Positions 45,102 to 54,143 of a DNA stretch of 64,000 bases are shown one piece after another. This DNA comes from Hyphomicrobiales bacterium. GTDB lineage: Bacteria; Pseudomonadota; Alphaproteobacteria; Rhizobiales; JAJFHB01. A program made the translations under genes and the position numbers. The notes under the pieces were generated by a model. It was given only the letters and a program-made list of their open reading frames with translations, was not told where the DNA came from and did not search any database. The DNA lies in assembly GCA_021775755.1 (NCBI GenBank), contig JAJFHE010000015.1, forward strand, positions 62,001 to 126,000, given 5' to 3'. Numbering within the stretch: the first letter of the stretch is position 1; each line of letters begins with the position of its first letter.

Positions 45102-46373
45102 CTATTTGAGCGGCTCATCATCGCGCGTCGATGAGGCCGCCGGCGCCTGTTCAGGAGCGGGCGCCGCACCGGGCGCAACGGATTGCGGCACCGCCGATCG
45201 ACGTGGTACCAGCACGACGAGCCGGCCTTCCTGTTTCATGAGGCCGGCAATTTCGCCCGCCTCGCTGCCGGTTCCGACAAAAACATCGCCGCGGACCGCG
45301 CCGGTTATGGCCGATCCGGTATCCTGGGCCACCATCAGATGATTGAACGGCCGCGCCCGCGATCCATCGCGCGTGGGCAGGGTTGTTTCAAGCCACATGG
45401 GCAATCCGTAAGAGTACACCCGCTTGTCGACGGCAAGACTGCGGCCCGGTGTCAAACCGACACCTTCCGCGCCCGGAGGCCCAATGCCCGGTTCACCAGC
45501 CTCGCTCTCCTGGAAAAAAATAAACGAGTCGTTCTTCCACAGCAGCGTGTCGACCTGATCGGGATGCGCTTCGAGCCACGACCGTATGGCCTGCATCGAC
45601 ATGTTTTCCGCCGTGATCTCGCCACTTTGAATGAGCGCGCGTCCGACCGGGAAATATTCATGGCCGTTTTTCGCGGCAAAGGAGATCTTCAGATGCCCGC
45701 CTTCGGCAAGAATGATGCGCGCGGAACCCTGGATATGCGCGAAAAAGGCATCCACCGGACTGCGCAGGTAGACAATTTCCAGACCGCGTCCCCTGAGTTG
45801 CCCGGATTCGATCTCGCGGCGCGTGTAATAAGGCCGAAGCGAACCGTTGATCCGGCGTCCATAGGTCGAGCCGGAACTGCCGGTGATCCGTTCAAGATCG
45901 TTCGGCCGGGCATATATGGGAACGCGATAGTCGCTGCTCGGTGTACGCGATCCCGGATACTCCGGCTCGAAATATCCGGTGAAGAGCCCTTGCCCGTCGC
46001 CACCCTCGCTCACGGCCATGGGTTCGAACTGGCTTTCGAAAAACGCGCGCGCCGTATTGTCATCCGCCGCCGTGCCGAGTTCCAGTGCGAGGCGGCAGAC
46101 CTCGCCAACGCGGGCGGCGGGTATGGTTTGCGTACCGGCGCGCAGGCTCGAACTCGAACGGCTCAGGCGCCGGCACGATCTTTGAAAGGTGCGCAAGGCA
46201 AGGCTATGACGGTCATTCGCCCATCCGCTAAGATTTTCGTAGCTTGTGGCGCGCAGCTCGGCGGCCGGGGTGTCAGACGTTGCGGCGGCCATGGCCAACC
46301 CCCACGCAATTGCTGTCATGAAAACCGCGGCGCAATGCGGCCGTGAACGTTGGGCGCCGCACGGTGTGCTCAT
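45102..46373 (-). CDS. mltA: Membrane-bound lytic murein transglycosylase A
   Basis: 423 residues. An N-terminal hydrophobic segment (about 13-30, ending in AAATSDTPAA) suggests export; there is no clear lipobox Cys. The catalytic domain includes GLFTGYFEPEYPGSR and the C-terminal 3D motif LMVAQDTGSAITGAVRGDVF, where the conserved aspartates act. A Pro/Ala-rich tail ends the protein. It cleaves peptidoglycan glycan strands to 1,6-anhydro ends in the periplasm. It is 23 bp after the TimA-like gene. Confidence 0.94.
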   Translation of the reverse strand: MSTPCGAQRSRPHCAAVFMTAIAWGLAMAAATSDTPAAELRATSYENLSGWANDRHSLALRTFQRSCRRLSRSSSSLRAGTQTIPAARVGEVCRLALELGTAADDNTARAFFESQFEPMAVSEGGDGQGLFTGYFEPEYPGSRTPSSDYRVPIYARPNDLERITGSSGSTYGRRINGSLRPYYTRREIESGQLRGRGLEIVYLRSPVDAFFAHIQGSARIILAEGGHLKISFAAKNGHEYFPVGRALIQSGEITAENMSMQAIRSWLEAHPDQVDTLLWKNDSFIFFQESEAGEPGIGPPGAEGVGLTPGRSLAVDKRVYSYGLPMWLETTLPTRDGSRARPFNHLMVAQDTGSAITGAVRGDVFVGTGSEAGEIAGLMKQEGRLVVLVPRRSAVPQSVAPGAAPAPEQAPAASSTRDDEPLK

Positions 46374-46396
46374 AACAAGACAAGAGGCGTTTGCGG

Positions 46397-47107
46397 TCAG
46401 TTCGCCGCTTCCGTGGCAACAAGTTTCCAGTTTGGATCCCTTGACGATAAATCGCGCATGAACGTCCAGATGTCGGTTACTTCACGAACTTTCTTGGGAT
46501 CACCGTCAATAATCCGGCCCTCACGGTCTTTGGTGGCGGAAATCAGCTGCGATACAAACTTCACGGTGACATTTGCCGTTTTCGATTTCATCGACGCATC
46601 GATGATGGCGGCGCTGTCGATGCCGACAAAACGGGACTCCACCATTTCACCCCTGGTCTCGCGTTCGGTGATGGCGGTGTCAAATCCCTCCAGCACATCC
46701 TCGCCGAGCAGCGAATCGAGAGTATCGCGGTCGCCTTCGGAAAAAGCGGTCACAATCATTTCATAGGCGGTACGGGCACCTTCCAGAAAAGAATTCGGCT
46801 GAAAGCCACGGTCGAGCTGCGAAATGGACGCCAGAACTTTCGCAAGGTGGGTGCCGCTTTCCGCGACCTCGTCCCACACGCCGGGCTCTGGCGCCTCCGC
46901 CTTGCGGCCCTTGCCCGGCAGCGTCACGACATTGCCGGGATCGTTGGCTTCGGCGGTGTTGTTTTCGGCCGGTTCGGGTGCGCTATAGGGCTCGAACGGC
47001 TTGCGTTCGCTTCCCGTGCGGCGCCCGAGCACGCCGCGCAGCCGCCAGAAAATGACTATGGCAACGGCGAGAATGAGAAGATTGAAGGGATCAAAGGCTT
47101 CATTCAT
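46397..47107 (-). CDS. Tim44/TimA domain membrane protein
   Basis: 236 residues. A single N-terminal membrane segment (about 8-25, LNLLILAVAIVIFWRLRGVLG-like) is followed by a Pro/Glu-rich linker. A Tim44-like domain from about residue 95 carries FLEGARTAYEMIVTAFSEGD, LLGEDVLEGFDTAI and VTDIWTFMRDLSSRDPNWKLVATE. In alphaproteobacteria this TimA family is the relative of mitochondrial Tim44; its bacterial role is uncertain but lies at the inner membrane. It heads the minus-strand run and diverges from fxsA and secB. Confidence 0.9.
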   Translation of the reverse strand: MNEAFDPFNLLILAVAIVIFWRLRGVLGRRTGSERKPFEPYSAPEPAENNTAEANDPGNVVTLPGKGRKAEAPEPGVWDEVAESGTHLAKVLASISQLDRGFQPNSFLEGARTAYEMIVTAFSEGDRDTLDSLLGEDVLEGFDTAITERETRGEMVESRFVGIDSAAIIDASMKSKTANVTVKFVSQLISATKDREGRIIDGDPKKVREVTDIWTFMRDLSSRDPNWKLVATEAAN

Positions 47108-47236
47108 TACGAAATGACCTGTTTCTTGCCGGTTGTGGCGTTGATGTATGACACCACGTTTCGATAACTGTTACGACCGAATCCAGCATTTCGGCAAGCC
47201 CGCATTGTGCAGACCGCCGCGTGGACACATATTAGA

Positions 47237-47245
47237 TGTTATAAT
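47237..47245 (+). promoter_or_regulatory. Extended -10 promoter candidate for fxsA-secB
   Basis: TGTTATAAT combines a perfect -10 hexamer (TATAAT, 47240-47245) with the extended TGN element. No matching -35 is visible. A perfect TATAAT is rare in this GC-rich sequence, and the site lies in the timA-fxsA divergent gap about 120 bp before fxsA. Confidence 0.5.
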
Positions 47246-47367
47246 AGTCGCTATTGCGCCCCATTCCAACGTTCTCCTGGTGGACGCGCAATTTGAACTC
47301 CCATTACGGCAATCATAGAGCATGATTGCCTATTGTGCAGCCCTTCGATCAAATCAGGATTCTGAGC

Positions 47368-47925
47368 TTGTATCTTCTGTTGATTTTCATCGCCGTGCCG
47401 ATCCTTGAAATCGCCGTGTTCATCCAGGTCGGCCAGATCATCGGTCTGTGGCCGACGATCGCCTGCATTATTTTAACGGCGGTTGCGGGCACGGCGCTTC
47501 TGCGCCGGCAGGGTCTGGCGGTGCTGCAAAAAGCGCAGGGTGCGCTCGCCGACAATCGCCTGCCGGTCGATTCGGTCCTGCACGGTGCGTTTTTGCTGGT
47601 GTCCGGCATTTTGCTGCTGACACCAGGGTTCTTCACTGACGCTGTCGGGTTTGCGCTTCTTGTGCCGCCGGTTCGCACTCTGGTGGGGCACTTCATCTGG
47701 TCGCGTTTGAAGGACAATGTGCAGGTTTACTCGGCCCGGCCGGATGGGAGCACAACGCGACACGGCCCGGGCGGCCCGACCGTCATTGACGGCGAAGCGG
47801 TTGAAGTCGACGACACCGAAACACGCGGTCGCCCGAAATCCGCAAACGGGGCAAACGAAACCGACACCGACGCAAATGCACCGCCCCGGATCGATTCGCC
47901 GTGGCGCGGCGACCGTGAACAGTGA
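47368..47925 (+). CDS. fxsA: FxsA family membrane protein
   Basis: 185 residues if started at TTG 47368, which gives the family-type start MYLLLIFIAVPILEIAVFIQ and has agga 9 bp upstream. The frame is open to TTG 47326 (199 residues). Three hydrophobic segments are present: LPILEIAVFI-type N-terminus, ACIILTAVAGTALLRRQG, and GAFLLVSGILLLTPGFFTDAVGFALL. A hydrophilic Asp/Thr/Pro-rich tail follows. FxsA is a cytoplasmic-membrane protein linked in E. coli to phage exclusion by F; the normal role is unknown. It is 115 bp before secB, the usual neighbour here. Confidence 0.87.
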   Translation: MYLLLIFIAVPILEIAVFIQVGQIIGLWPTIACIILTAVAGTALLRRQGLAVLQKAQGALADNRLPVDSVLHGAFLLVSGILLLTPGFFTDAVGFALLVPPVRTLVGHFIWSRLKDNVQVYSARPDGSTTRHGPGGPTVIDGEAVEVDDTETRGRPKSANGANETDTDANAPPRIDSPWRGDREQ

Positions 47926-48040
47926 CGCGGCGGCGCGTGCTATTGCCCCACTGCAGAAGACATGATAGCCACTCTTCGACCTTCACGCGTGCGGTACCGC
48001 TCTGCGACCCACCTACTCTTATCTCTTAAGGAACAAATTC

Positions 48041-48553
48041 ATGGCAGATGATCCCAAACAGGCGGGCTCTGACCCGCAGGGTGCGGCAGCAGGGGGAGAC
48101 GGGCCGGCACCGTCAATGCGCATCGTGGCGCAGTATCTGAAAGACCTGTCGTTCGAAAACCCCAATGCACCTGAATCCCTGAAGGCCGGCGCGCCCTCGC
48201 CGAATGTCGACATATCGGTCAACGTCAATGCGAAGACCCTGTCGGATACGGATTTCGAGGTCGAGCTGCATCTGGAAACAAAGGCGGCAAACGACGACAA
48301 AATCGCGTTTGCCGCGGAGATCATCTACGCTGGTCTTTTCCACATTGAAAATGTGCCCAAGGAAGCTCTGCATCCGGTCGTGCTGATCGAATGCCCGCGG
48401 GTTCTGTTCCCGTTCGCACGGCAAATCCTGGCGCACGCGACGCAGCAGGGTGGTTTCCCGCCATTGATGCTCGATCCGATTGATTTTGCCGGCATGTACC
48501 AGCAGCGTCTGGCGCAGCAGCAGCCCGGCGGCGAACCGCCTCTGGCGACCTGA
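48041..48553 (+). CDS. secB: Protein-export chaperone SecB
   Basis: 170 residues; aagga precedes ATG 48041. Conserved SecB blocks are IVAQYLKDLSFENPNAPES, VELHLETKA and the C-terminal PRVLFPFARQILAHATQQGGFPPLMLDPIDFAGMY. A Gly/Ala-rich leader of about 25 residues precedes them. SecB is a tetramer that keeps preproteins unfolded and hands them to SecA. It ends 16 bp from the converging dnaQ. Confidence 0.97.
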   Translation: MADDPKQAGSDPQGAAAGGDGPAPSMRIVAQYLKDLSFENPNAPESLKAGAPSPNVDISVNVNAKTLSDTDFEVELHLETKAANDDKIAFAAEIIYAGLFHIENVPKEALHPVVLIECPRVLFPFARQILAHATQQGGFPPLMLDPIDFAGMYQQRLAQQQPGGEPPLAT

Positions 48554-48569
48554 TCAGGCACCAGATCCG

Positions 48570-49262
48570 TCAATCATCGTAGCGCCGCCACACCGCTTCA
48601 TAACCAAGTGTCGCGACGAATGCGTCGTGTGCCTTTGCTTCGGCATCACTCAAACGGCCGGGTAAGGGCGAAGGCCGTGGCCTGACCGTGTGTGCGGCGA
48701 CCGCGTCGTTTTCAACGGCTTCGGGCGTGCTGACCAGCACAAGATCGGGTTGCCGGCCCCCGATCAGCTCAAGGTAGACTTCCGCAAGCAACTCCGAGTC
48801 GAGCAGCGCGCCGTGTTTCTCACGGCCTGAATTATCGACATTGTATCGTCGGCACAGCGCGTCGAGGCTGTTAGAGGCGGCCGGATGCTTGGCGCGCGCA
48901 ATGGCCAGGGTGTCGAGAACCTGTTCTTCAGGGATTGTGGCATGTTCGGTGCGTTCTAGCTCGGCGTTCAGAAATCCCATGTCGAAGCTGGCGTTATGGA
49001 TGACGAGGACCGCGTCATCGATGAATTTCAGGAAGTTTTCGGCAACTTCGCCGAATTTCGGTTTGTCGGACAGAAATTCTTCCGAAAGGCCATGCACCTC
49101 GAACGCCTCCACCGGCATATCGCGTTCGGGGTTGATGTAAACCTGAAACGTTTCTCCAGTGGCGATATGGTTGAAGAGCTCCACGCAGCCGATTTCGACA
49201 ACCCGGTCGCCGCCGCGCGGATTGAGACCTGTGGTTTCTGTATCCAAAACGATTTCACGCAT
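48570..49262 (-). CDS. dnaQ: DNA polymerase III epsilon subunit (3'-5' proofreading exonuclease)
   Basis: 230 residues. The exonuclease motifs are ExoI DTETTGLNP (Asp7, Glu9), ExoII HNASFDMGFLNAEL and ExoIII, HGALLDSELLAEVYLEL. A C-terminal stretch after 180 reaches the alpha subunit. It proofreads replication. It is the last gene of the origin-proximal minus-strand run ppsR-maf-aroE-coaE-dnaQ, starting 26 bp after coaE. Confidence 0.96.
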   Translation of the reverse strand: MREIVLDTETTGLNPRGGDRVVEIGCVELFNHIATGETFQVYINPERDMPVEAFEVHGLSEEFLSDKPKFGEVAENFLKFIDDAVLVIHNASFDMGFLNAELERTEHATIPEEQVLDTLAIARAKHPAASNSLDALCRRYNVDNSGREKHGALLDSELLAEVYLELIGGRQPDLVLVSTPEAVENDAVAAHTVRPRPSPLPGRLSDAEAKAHDAFVATLGYEAVWRRYDD

Positions 49263-49288
49263 GCGCCGACCTCTCCTCTACGTGGAAT

Positions 49289-49903
49289 TTAGCGGCCGGA
49301 TGTCTGATCCGCCAACTCCGCGCGCAGGGTTTCCACAATCGTTTCTACCTGGCGCAAGGCGTCATCGCGGCCCTTGTCGGTCAAAACGACAAAGTCGGCG
49401 CGGGCACGTTTTTCCGCATCGGGCATTTGTTTAGCAAGAATCGCGTCGAGCTTTTCCACCGTCATGCCGTCGCGCTCAAGAACCCTGGCGCGCTGGATTT
49501 CTTCCGGCGCGCTCACCACGACGACCCGGTCCGCACGATGCTCGGTTTGGGTTTCAAAGAGCAGCGGGATATCCAGGAGCACGATATCGTCACCGGCGTC
49601 GTGCGCCTCGCGCAGAAATCGCTGTTCGGCGGCGCGCACCAGCGGATGAACGATCGCTTCAAGCCGGGCGAGGGCTTCGCGGTCGCCGAGCACGTATTCT
49701 GCCAGGAGGGTGCGGTCGATGGCACCATTCACGACGACGCCGGGAAACGCGGCGCCGACCGGCGCAACCGCCGCACCCCCCGCGGCATAGAGTTCATGCA
49801 CCGTCGCATCGGCATCGAATACCGCGATGCCGAGCCCGGCAAAGAGTTTCGCCGTTGCCGATTTGCCCATGCCGATGGAACCCGTCAGGCCCAACCGAAT
49901 CAT
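49289..49903 (-). CDS. coaE: Dephospho-CoA kinase
   Basis: 204 residues from ATG 49903, which shares ATGA with the aroE stop. The P-loop is [17 protein letters not shown] (about 5-21). [11 protein letters not shown] is the substrate site and [10 protein letters not shown] the second conserved block. It phosphorylates dephospho-CoA, the last step of coenzyme A synthesis. The order aroE-coaE-dnaQ is typical beside the origin in this order. Confidence 0.96.
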   Translation of the reverse strand: MIRLGLTGSIGMGKSATAKLFAGLGIAVFDADATVHELYAAGGAAVAPVGAAFPGVVVNGAIDRTLLAEYVLGDREALARLEAIVHPLVRAAEQRFLREAHDAGDDIVLLDIPLLFETQTEHRADRVVVVSAPEEIQRARVLERDGMTVEKLDAILAKQMPDAEKRARADFVVLTDKGRDDALRQVETIVETLRAELADQTSGR

Positions 49904-50733
49904 AACGACGCCTCTATATCTGAAACGATCAGTGCACGGAGCTCCTCGGTAACTTCGGGACGCACCCCGAACCACAACTCGAAGCCGCGCACCGCCTGAT
50001 GCAGCAACATGCCGAGACCGTCAACGACCGGATTTCCTTTGGCTTGCGCACGCTTCAGGAGTTCCGTCATAAGCGGAGAATAGACAATGTCGTAAACCGG
50101 CGCATGAGGCGAAAGACGATCAAGATCGATCGTCAAAGGAGCGGAGCCCTTCATACCGAGCGTTGTGGTATTGACGAGGAGGCCCGTGCCTTCGAGCCCG
50201 AGGTGGCGGTCGGACCAGGAGCGGCAATCAATTGCACCGCCGATATCCGATGCAAGTTCGCGCGAGCGCTCTTGCGTTCTGTTGAACAGGCGAATTTCCG
50301 GTACGCCCGCATCCAGGAGCGCGCCCGCTATGGCCCGCGCCGCGCCGCCGGCTCCGAGCACCGCGACCGGTCCGCGCGTTGCACTCCAATCCGGGCAGCT
50401 GGCTTTTAGATGGGCGAGGAATCCCTCGCCGTCGGTATTGGTTCCAAAAAGAGCGCCGTCGCGCGCAAACACGGTGTTTACAGCCTTGAGCCGGCGGGTT
50501 GCGTCATCGGCACTGGCCACGGCCTCGAAAACCGCCTGTTTGTGCGGCACCGTAACGTTGCAGCCGCTGTAGCCCGCGGCAATCAGTCCGGCCAGAAATT
50601 CATCCAGTTCTTGAGGTTTAACCGCGTGTTTTTCATAGACGCCCCTGATCCCGTACTTATCCAGCCAATGGCCGTGGATAAGGGGAGAGCGCGAGTGGGC
50701 GATAGGCCAGCCGATGACACATGCTTTCTTCAC
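49900..50733 (-). CDS. aroE: Shikimate dehydrogenase (NADP)
   Basis: 277 residues from GTG 50733. The substrate motif [18 protein letters not shown] is at 6-23. NVTVPHK contains the catalytic Lys, and the NADP loop is [17 protein letters not shown] with FNRTQER after it. It reduces 3-dehydroshikimate in aromatic amino acid synthesis. It follows maf by 20 bp and is coupled to coaE by a 4-bp overlap. Confidence 0.96.
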   Translation of the reverse strand: MKKACVIGWPIAHSRSPLIHGHWLDKYGIRGVYEKHAVKPQELDEFLAGLIAAGYSGCNVTVPHKQAVFEAVASADDATRRLKAVNTVFARDGALFGTNTDGEGFLAHLKASCPDWSATRGPVAVLGAGGAARAIAGALLDAGVPEIRLFNRTQERSRELASDIGGAIDCRSWSDRHLGLEGTGLLVNTTTLGMKGSAPLTIDLDRLSPHAPVYDIVYSPLMTELLKRAQAKGNPVVDGLGMLLHQAVRGFELWFGVRPEVTEELRALIVSDIEASL

Positions 50734-50753
50734 CGGGGATTTCGCCTTTCCGT

Positions 50754-51374
50754 TCAGCCGCCGAGTGCGTCCGCGCCGCGCAGAAATGACAGGAGGGCAA
50801 GCAGCGGCAACCCGAGAATAGAAAAATAGTCCCCCTCGATGTGCTCAAAAAGTTGGGCACCGAGGCCTTCCAGCTTGTAACCGCCGACCGAACTCAAAAC
50901 TTCGTCGCCCATGGCGGCAAGGTAGCCACCCAGAAACTCATTTGAAAAGTCACGCATGACAAGGGCGGCAACGTCTTCATGCGACCACAGAATCTCTCCC
51001 CCGCGCGCGCAGACCACAGCCGTTATCAGCTCATGCCGTTTGCCGCGCAGCTTGATCAGCTGGTCACGCGCCTCATCGCGGGTTCCGGGTTTATCGAAGC
51101 GGATGCCCTCGCAAACAAGCACCTGATCGGCGCCGATAACGAGGCGGCCCGCGGACTTTTCCGAAACGTCGAGCGCCTTCGCATGCGCCAGCAACATGGC
51201 GATATCCGCGGGTTTCAGGGACCGGTCGCCAGCACCAAGCGCGGCGCGGATAGATGGTTCGTCAATAGTTGCGGGCTTTATTTCAATGTCGAGACCGGCA
51301 CCGCAAAGCAACGCCGCTCGAGCGGCGCTGGCGGATGCAAGGACAAGCGGTTCGCAGGTGAAGCGCGTTGTCAT
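50754..51374 (-). CDS. Maf-like nucleotide pyrophosphatase
   Basis: 206 residues. The Maf signature is LVLASASAARAALLCGAGLD (about 10-29), followed by KALDVSEK, VIGADQVLV and the end region GYKLEGLGAQLFEHIEGDYFSILGLPL. Maf proteins hydrolyse modified or canonical nucleoside triphosphates; this one resembles the YceF/YhdE clade only loosely, so the preferred nucleotide is open. The start overlaps the ppsR stop by 4 bp. Confidence 0.93.
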   Translation of the reverse strand: MTTRFTCEPLVLASASAARAALLCGAGLDIEIKPATIDEPSIRAALGAGDRSLKPADIAMLLAHAKALDVSEKSAGRLVIGADQVLVCEGIRFDKPGTRDEARDQLIKLRGKRHELITAVVCARGGEILWSHEDVAALVMRDFSNEFLGGYLAAMGDEVLSSVGGYKLEGLGAQLFEHIEGDYFSILGLPLLALLSFLRGADALGG

Positions 51375-52225
51375 GACTGGCCGGCGGCAGTGCGGTCATT
51401 ATAGAGGTTGAGGATGGCGGCAGCGGTTTCTTCGATCGAACGGCGGGTCACGTCAAGCGTCGGCCAACCGTTGCGCTGCGACGTCAGGCGGGCGTGATTG
51501 ATCTCTGCGGCAATGGCTTCTTTATCGACGTAATCGGTGACCGCCGATTCGTTGAGCGACAAGAGCCTGTTGCGGCGGATCTGCACGATACGTTCAACGC
51601 TTGCCAGAAGACAGATGATGAACGGCTTGGTGAGAGTCGTCAGAACTTCCGGCAATGGCACGCCTGGAACAATCGGGACGTTCGCGACCCTGATACCGCG
51701 GTTTGCAAGATAGATGCTGGTCGGCGTTTTGGACGTGCGGCTGACACCCACCAGAATGACCTCGGCTTCCGGGAGACCTTCGGGGTGTTGCCCGTCATCA
51801 TGCAGCATGGTGTAGTTCAGCGAATCGATGCGTTTGAAATACTCCGCATTGAGAGCGTGCTGGGCGCCGATCTGAGGCCGCGATTCGGCATTCAGATAAG
51901 TTGCAAAGGTCGCAACTACAGGGTCAAGAATTGAGGTGCTGGGAACTTCGATCCGGTTGCAGGCGTCCTCGAGTACCTTACGCAGCTTCGCATCGATAAT
52001 CGTGAACAGCACAATGCCCGGATGGTCTTCAATATCCTGAACGACACGTGCCATCAGCTTTGGCGAGCGTACCAGGGAATGGATATGTTCGATCGCCTGA
52101 AAGTCACCGTATTGAGCGGCGGCTGCGCGTGCGACGGTGTTCAGGGTTTCACCAGTGGCGTCGGACACCAGGTGAATGTGAAAGAATGTTTTTCCACTGG
52201 ACGGCACGGATAACTCCGGCAACAT
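51371..52225 (-). CDS. ppsR: PEP synthase/PPDK regulatory kinase-phosphorylase (DUF299)
   Basis: 284 residues from ATG 52225, where homology begins (KTFFHIHLVSDATGETLNTV). The P-loop-like motif VILVGVSRTSKTPTSIYLA (about 158-176) and the C-terminal region with RLTSQRNGWPTLDVTRRSIEETAA are typical of bifunctional ADP-dependent kinase/phosphorylases that switch pyruvate phosphate dikinase or PEP synthase. In alphaproteobacteria this gene borders the chromosomal origin opposite hemE, as it does here. Confidence 0.94.
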   Translation of the reverse strand: MLPELSVPSSGKTFFHIHLVSDATGETLNTVARAAAAQYGDFQAIEHIHSLVRSPKLMARVVQDIEDHPGIVLFTIIDAKLRKVLEDACNRIEVPSTSILDPVVATFATYLNAESRPQIGAQHALNAEYFKRIDSLNYTMLHDDGQHPEGLPEAEVILVGVSRTSKTPTSIYLANRGIRVANVPIVPGVPLPEVLTTLTKPFIICLLASVERIVQIRRNRLLSLNESAVTDYVDKEAIAAEINHARLTSQRNGWPTLDVTRRSIEETAAAILNLYNDRTAAGQS

Positions 52226-52296
52226 ATGTTGAATATACTGGACAACCCTGGTGTTCTCACCAGGTCGGGCCGCAAACAGAAAACTTGTTGTCCGGG

Positions 52297-52305
52297 TTAT
52301 CCACG
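52297..52305 (+). promoter_or_regulatory. DnaA box, TTATCCACG
   Basis: Eight of nine positions match the consensus TTATCCACA. It is the first strong box on the ppsR side of the origin gap. Confidence 0.65.
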
Positions 52306-52375
52306 AGTTGAACGGCTGTGTACCAAATCGTATGGGTTCTCGCAACAAACGGGTCATCCACTTTTTGCTCCACGG

Positions 52376-52384
52376 TTATCCACC
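52376..52384 (+). promoter_or_regulatory. DnaA box, TTATCCACC
   Basis: Eight of nine positions match TTATCCACA. The weaker TCATCCACT lies 22 bp upstream in the same direction. Confidence 0.65.
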
Positions 52385-52452
52385 GTCCAGTCAACAGCCA
52401 TCGTGTTTCTGAATGTGCTGTGGAGAGGGCTTGCAACAGACAGTTCTCTGGT

Positions 52453-52469
52453 TTTTCCACAGTGGATAT
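52453..52469. promoter_or_regulatory. Inverted DnaA box pair around TCCACAGTGGA
   Basis: TTTTCCACA (52453-52461) fits the relaxed consensus TTWTNCACA fully. It is followed head-to-head by AGTGGATAT (52461-52469), so the centre reads TCCAC-A-GTGGA. This is the best-matching box of the region. Confidence 0.65.
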
Positions 52470-52609
52470 GCAAACACCTTGCCGGCGGCACCTGCATCGC
52501 TAACAAGGTGTTAATACTGAGTGGAGAAGTTTTAATTCCCGCTGTCCACAGACCAACAACTACATCACTTAAGATTCTATATAGTTTGGAAGATTCCAGG
52601 AGAGCAGGC

Positions 52610-53665
52610 GTGAGTGCATCGCGAACAGCCCTGACAAGTGGTAAGCCAATGCTGGATGTGTTATCGGGCAGGGCCCCATCGCGCCGTCCGATCTGGTTCA
52701 TGCGCCAGGCGGGACGCTATCTCAAGGAGTACAAGGAAGTTCGCGCTAAAGCGGGATCGTTCCTTGATCTCTGCTACGACCCGGCTCTTGCCGCTGAGGT
52801 AACATTGCAGCCGATCAGGCGCTTCGGGTTCGACGCAGCCATCATATTTGCAGATATCCTGCTGATCCCTCATGCACTGGGTCGAAATCTTTCGTTTCAG
52901 ACTGGTGAAGGACCGGTACTGGATCCAATTGCGACAGGAAGTGAAGTCGCAGCGCTTGATATCTCGCAAGTCAACGGCAGGCTGGAATCTGTGTTCGAAA
53001 CACTCGATCGCGTATCGGGCGAGCTGCCGGGCGATGTGGCGCTTATCGGGTTTTGCGGTTCGCCGTGGACGGTAGCCACCTATATGATCGCCGGCCGTGG
53101 TTCGCCAGACCAGCGCATGGCCCGGGAAGCGATGTACCGTGCCGAGCCCTGGTTTTCAGACCTGATGGACGTGCTTGTTGAAGCCTCGGTTGAGTATCTG
53201 TGTGGGCAGGTGGATGCAGGAGCGGAAGTTCTGCAGCTGTTCGATACGTGGGCCGGTATTCTCAGTCCGGACGGCTACCGGCGCTGGTGTATTGAACCGA
53301 CGCGGAGAATTATCGAGGGTGTGAAGGCAAAACATCCCGATATACCTGTTACCGGTTTTCCAAGGGGCAGCGGGCTGCTTTATGCGGAGTTTGTTGAAGG
53401 CACGGGTGTCGACGCGGTTGGGCTCGACTGGACGGTGCCGGTTGAATGGGCGAGCGAGGTGCTTGTGCCCAAGGTTCCGGTTCAGGGTAATCTTGATCCG
53501 GTAGCATTATGCGCCGGCGGGAACCGGCTTGATCGCGAGGTCGATGCAATCGTTGAGGGGTTCGAACCGGGCACGCATATCTTCAATCTCGGTCATGGCA
53601 TTCTTCCCGAGACGCCGCTTGAGCACGTTTCGCGTGTTCTCGATCGTGTGCGCAGCGCGGATTGA
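52610..53665 (+). CDS. hemE: Uroporphyrinogen decarboxylase
   Basis: 351 residues from GTG 52610, chosen because AGGAG lies 7 bp upstream; ATG 52649 (13 codons in) has none. Family landmarks are RRPIWFMRQAGRYLKEYKEVR, with the catalytic-site Arg pair, and CGSPWTVATYM. FDTWAG and the C-terminal GNLDPVAL and FNLGHGILPETP are also present. It removes four acetate carboxyls from uroporphyrinogen III in heme synthesis. It borders the origin and is followed by hemJ after 13 bp. Confidence 0.97.
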   Translation: MSASRTALTSGKPMLDVLSGRAPSRRPIWFMRQAGRYLKEYKEVRAKAGSFLDLCYDPALAAEVTLQPIRRFGFDAAIIFADILLIPHALGRNLSFQTGEGPVLDPIATGSEVAALDISQVNGRLESVFETLDRVSGELPGDVALIGFCGSPWTVATYMIAGRGSPDQRMAREAMYRAEPWFSDLMDVLVEASVEYLCGQVDAGAEVLQLFDTWAGILSPDGYRRWCIEPTRRIIEGVKAKHPDIPVTGFPRGSGLLYAEFVEGTGVDAVGLDWTVPVEWASEVLVPKVPVQGNLDPVALCAGGNRLDREVDAIVEGFEPGTHIFNLGHGILPETPLEHVSRVLDRVRSAD

Positions 53666-53678
53666 GGCAGAGTGGTTA

Positions 53679-54119
53679 ATGATCGCTGAGTTCTATCCTT
53701 GGATCAAAGCACTGCATGTGGTTGCCGTCATCTCGTGGATGGCGGGACTGCTCTACCTGCCGCGGCTGTTCGTCTATCACTGCAGGGCGGAAGATGTGCG
53801 CCATGCGAAGACGTTTCAGGTCATGGAACAGCGCTTGCTCGGCGTTATCATGCGCCCGGCGATGATCGCGTCGTGGGGCCTGGGGCTGATGCTCCTCGTA
53901 ACGCCGGGCCTGATTTCCTGGGAAGGTGATTACTGGATTTACGTGAAGCTCGCTGCCGTATTTGGGATGACCGGGTTTCACGTTGTGCTGGCGCGGCACG
54001 CGCGGGCGTTCGAGGCGGGAAGGAATGCCCGGCCGGAGCGCTATTTCCGTCTCATCAATGAGGTGCCGACGGTGCTTATGATTATCATTGTGATCATGGT
54101 TATCGTGCGGCCATTCTAA
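53679..54119 (+). CDS. hemJ: Protoporphyrinogen oxidase HemJ
   Basis: 146 residues from ATG 53679, four transmembrane segments (about 5-25, 52-75, 80-102 and 122-143). The heme-ligand region WIKALHVVAVISWMAGLLYLPRLFVYH has the conserved His, and MRPAMIASWGLGLML the conserved Arg/Lys area. HemJ oxidises protoporphyrinogen IX in the membrane, replacing HemG or HemY in many alphaproteobacteria. Its place directly after hemE supports the call and suggests cotranscription. Confidence 0.93.
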   Translation: MIAEFYPWIKALHVVAVISWMAGLLYLPRLFVYHCRAEDVRHAKTFQVMEQRLLGVIMRPAMIASWGLGLMLLVTPGLISWEGDYWIYVKLAAVFGMTGFHVVLARHARAFEAGRNARPERYFRLINEVPTVLMIIIVIMVIVRPF

Positions 54120-54143
54120 TTTTTGCCCGCGACAAGTCTGCAG

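Larger units (their letters stand above)
52226..52609. other. oriC: Probable chromosomal replication origin (oriC)
   Basis: A 384-bp gap between ppsR and hemE, the known origin position in Caulobacter, Rickettsia and other alphaproteobacteria. It holds DnaA-box-like 9-mers: TTATCCACG (52297-52305), TTATCCACC (52376-52384), TTTTCCACA (52453-52461, full match to TTWTNCACA) and CTGTCCACA (52542-52550). Weaker or reverse copies are TCATCCACT (52354-52362), TGTGGAGAG (52419-52427) and AGTGGATAT (52461-52469). A local AT-rich stretch (about 52561-52597) near hemE could be the unwinding element and holds two GANTC methylation sites (GATTC). Genes point away from it on both sides. I see no clear CtrA site (TTAA-N7-TTAA). 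Confidence 0.85.
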
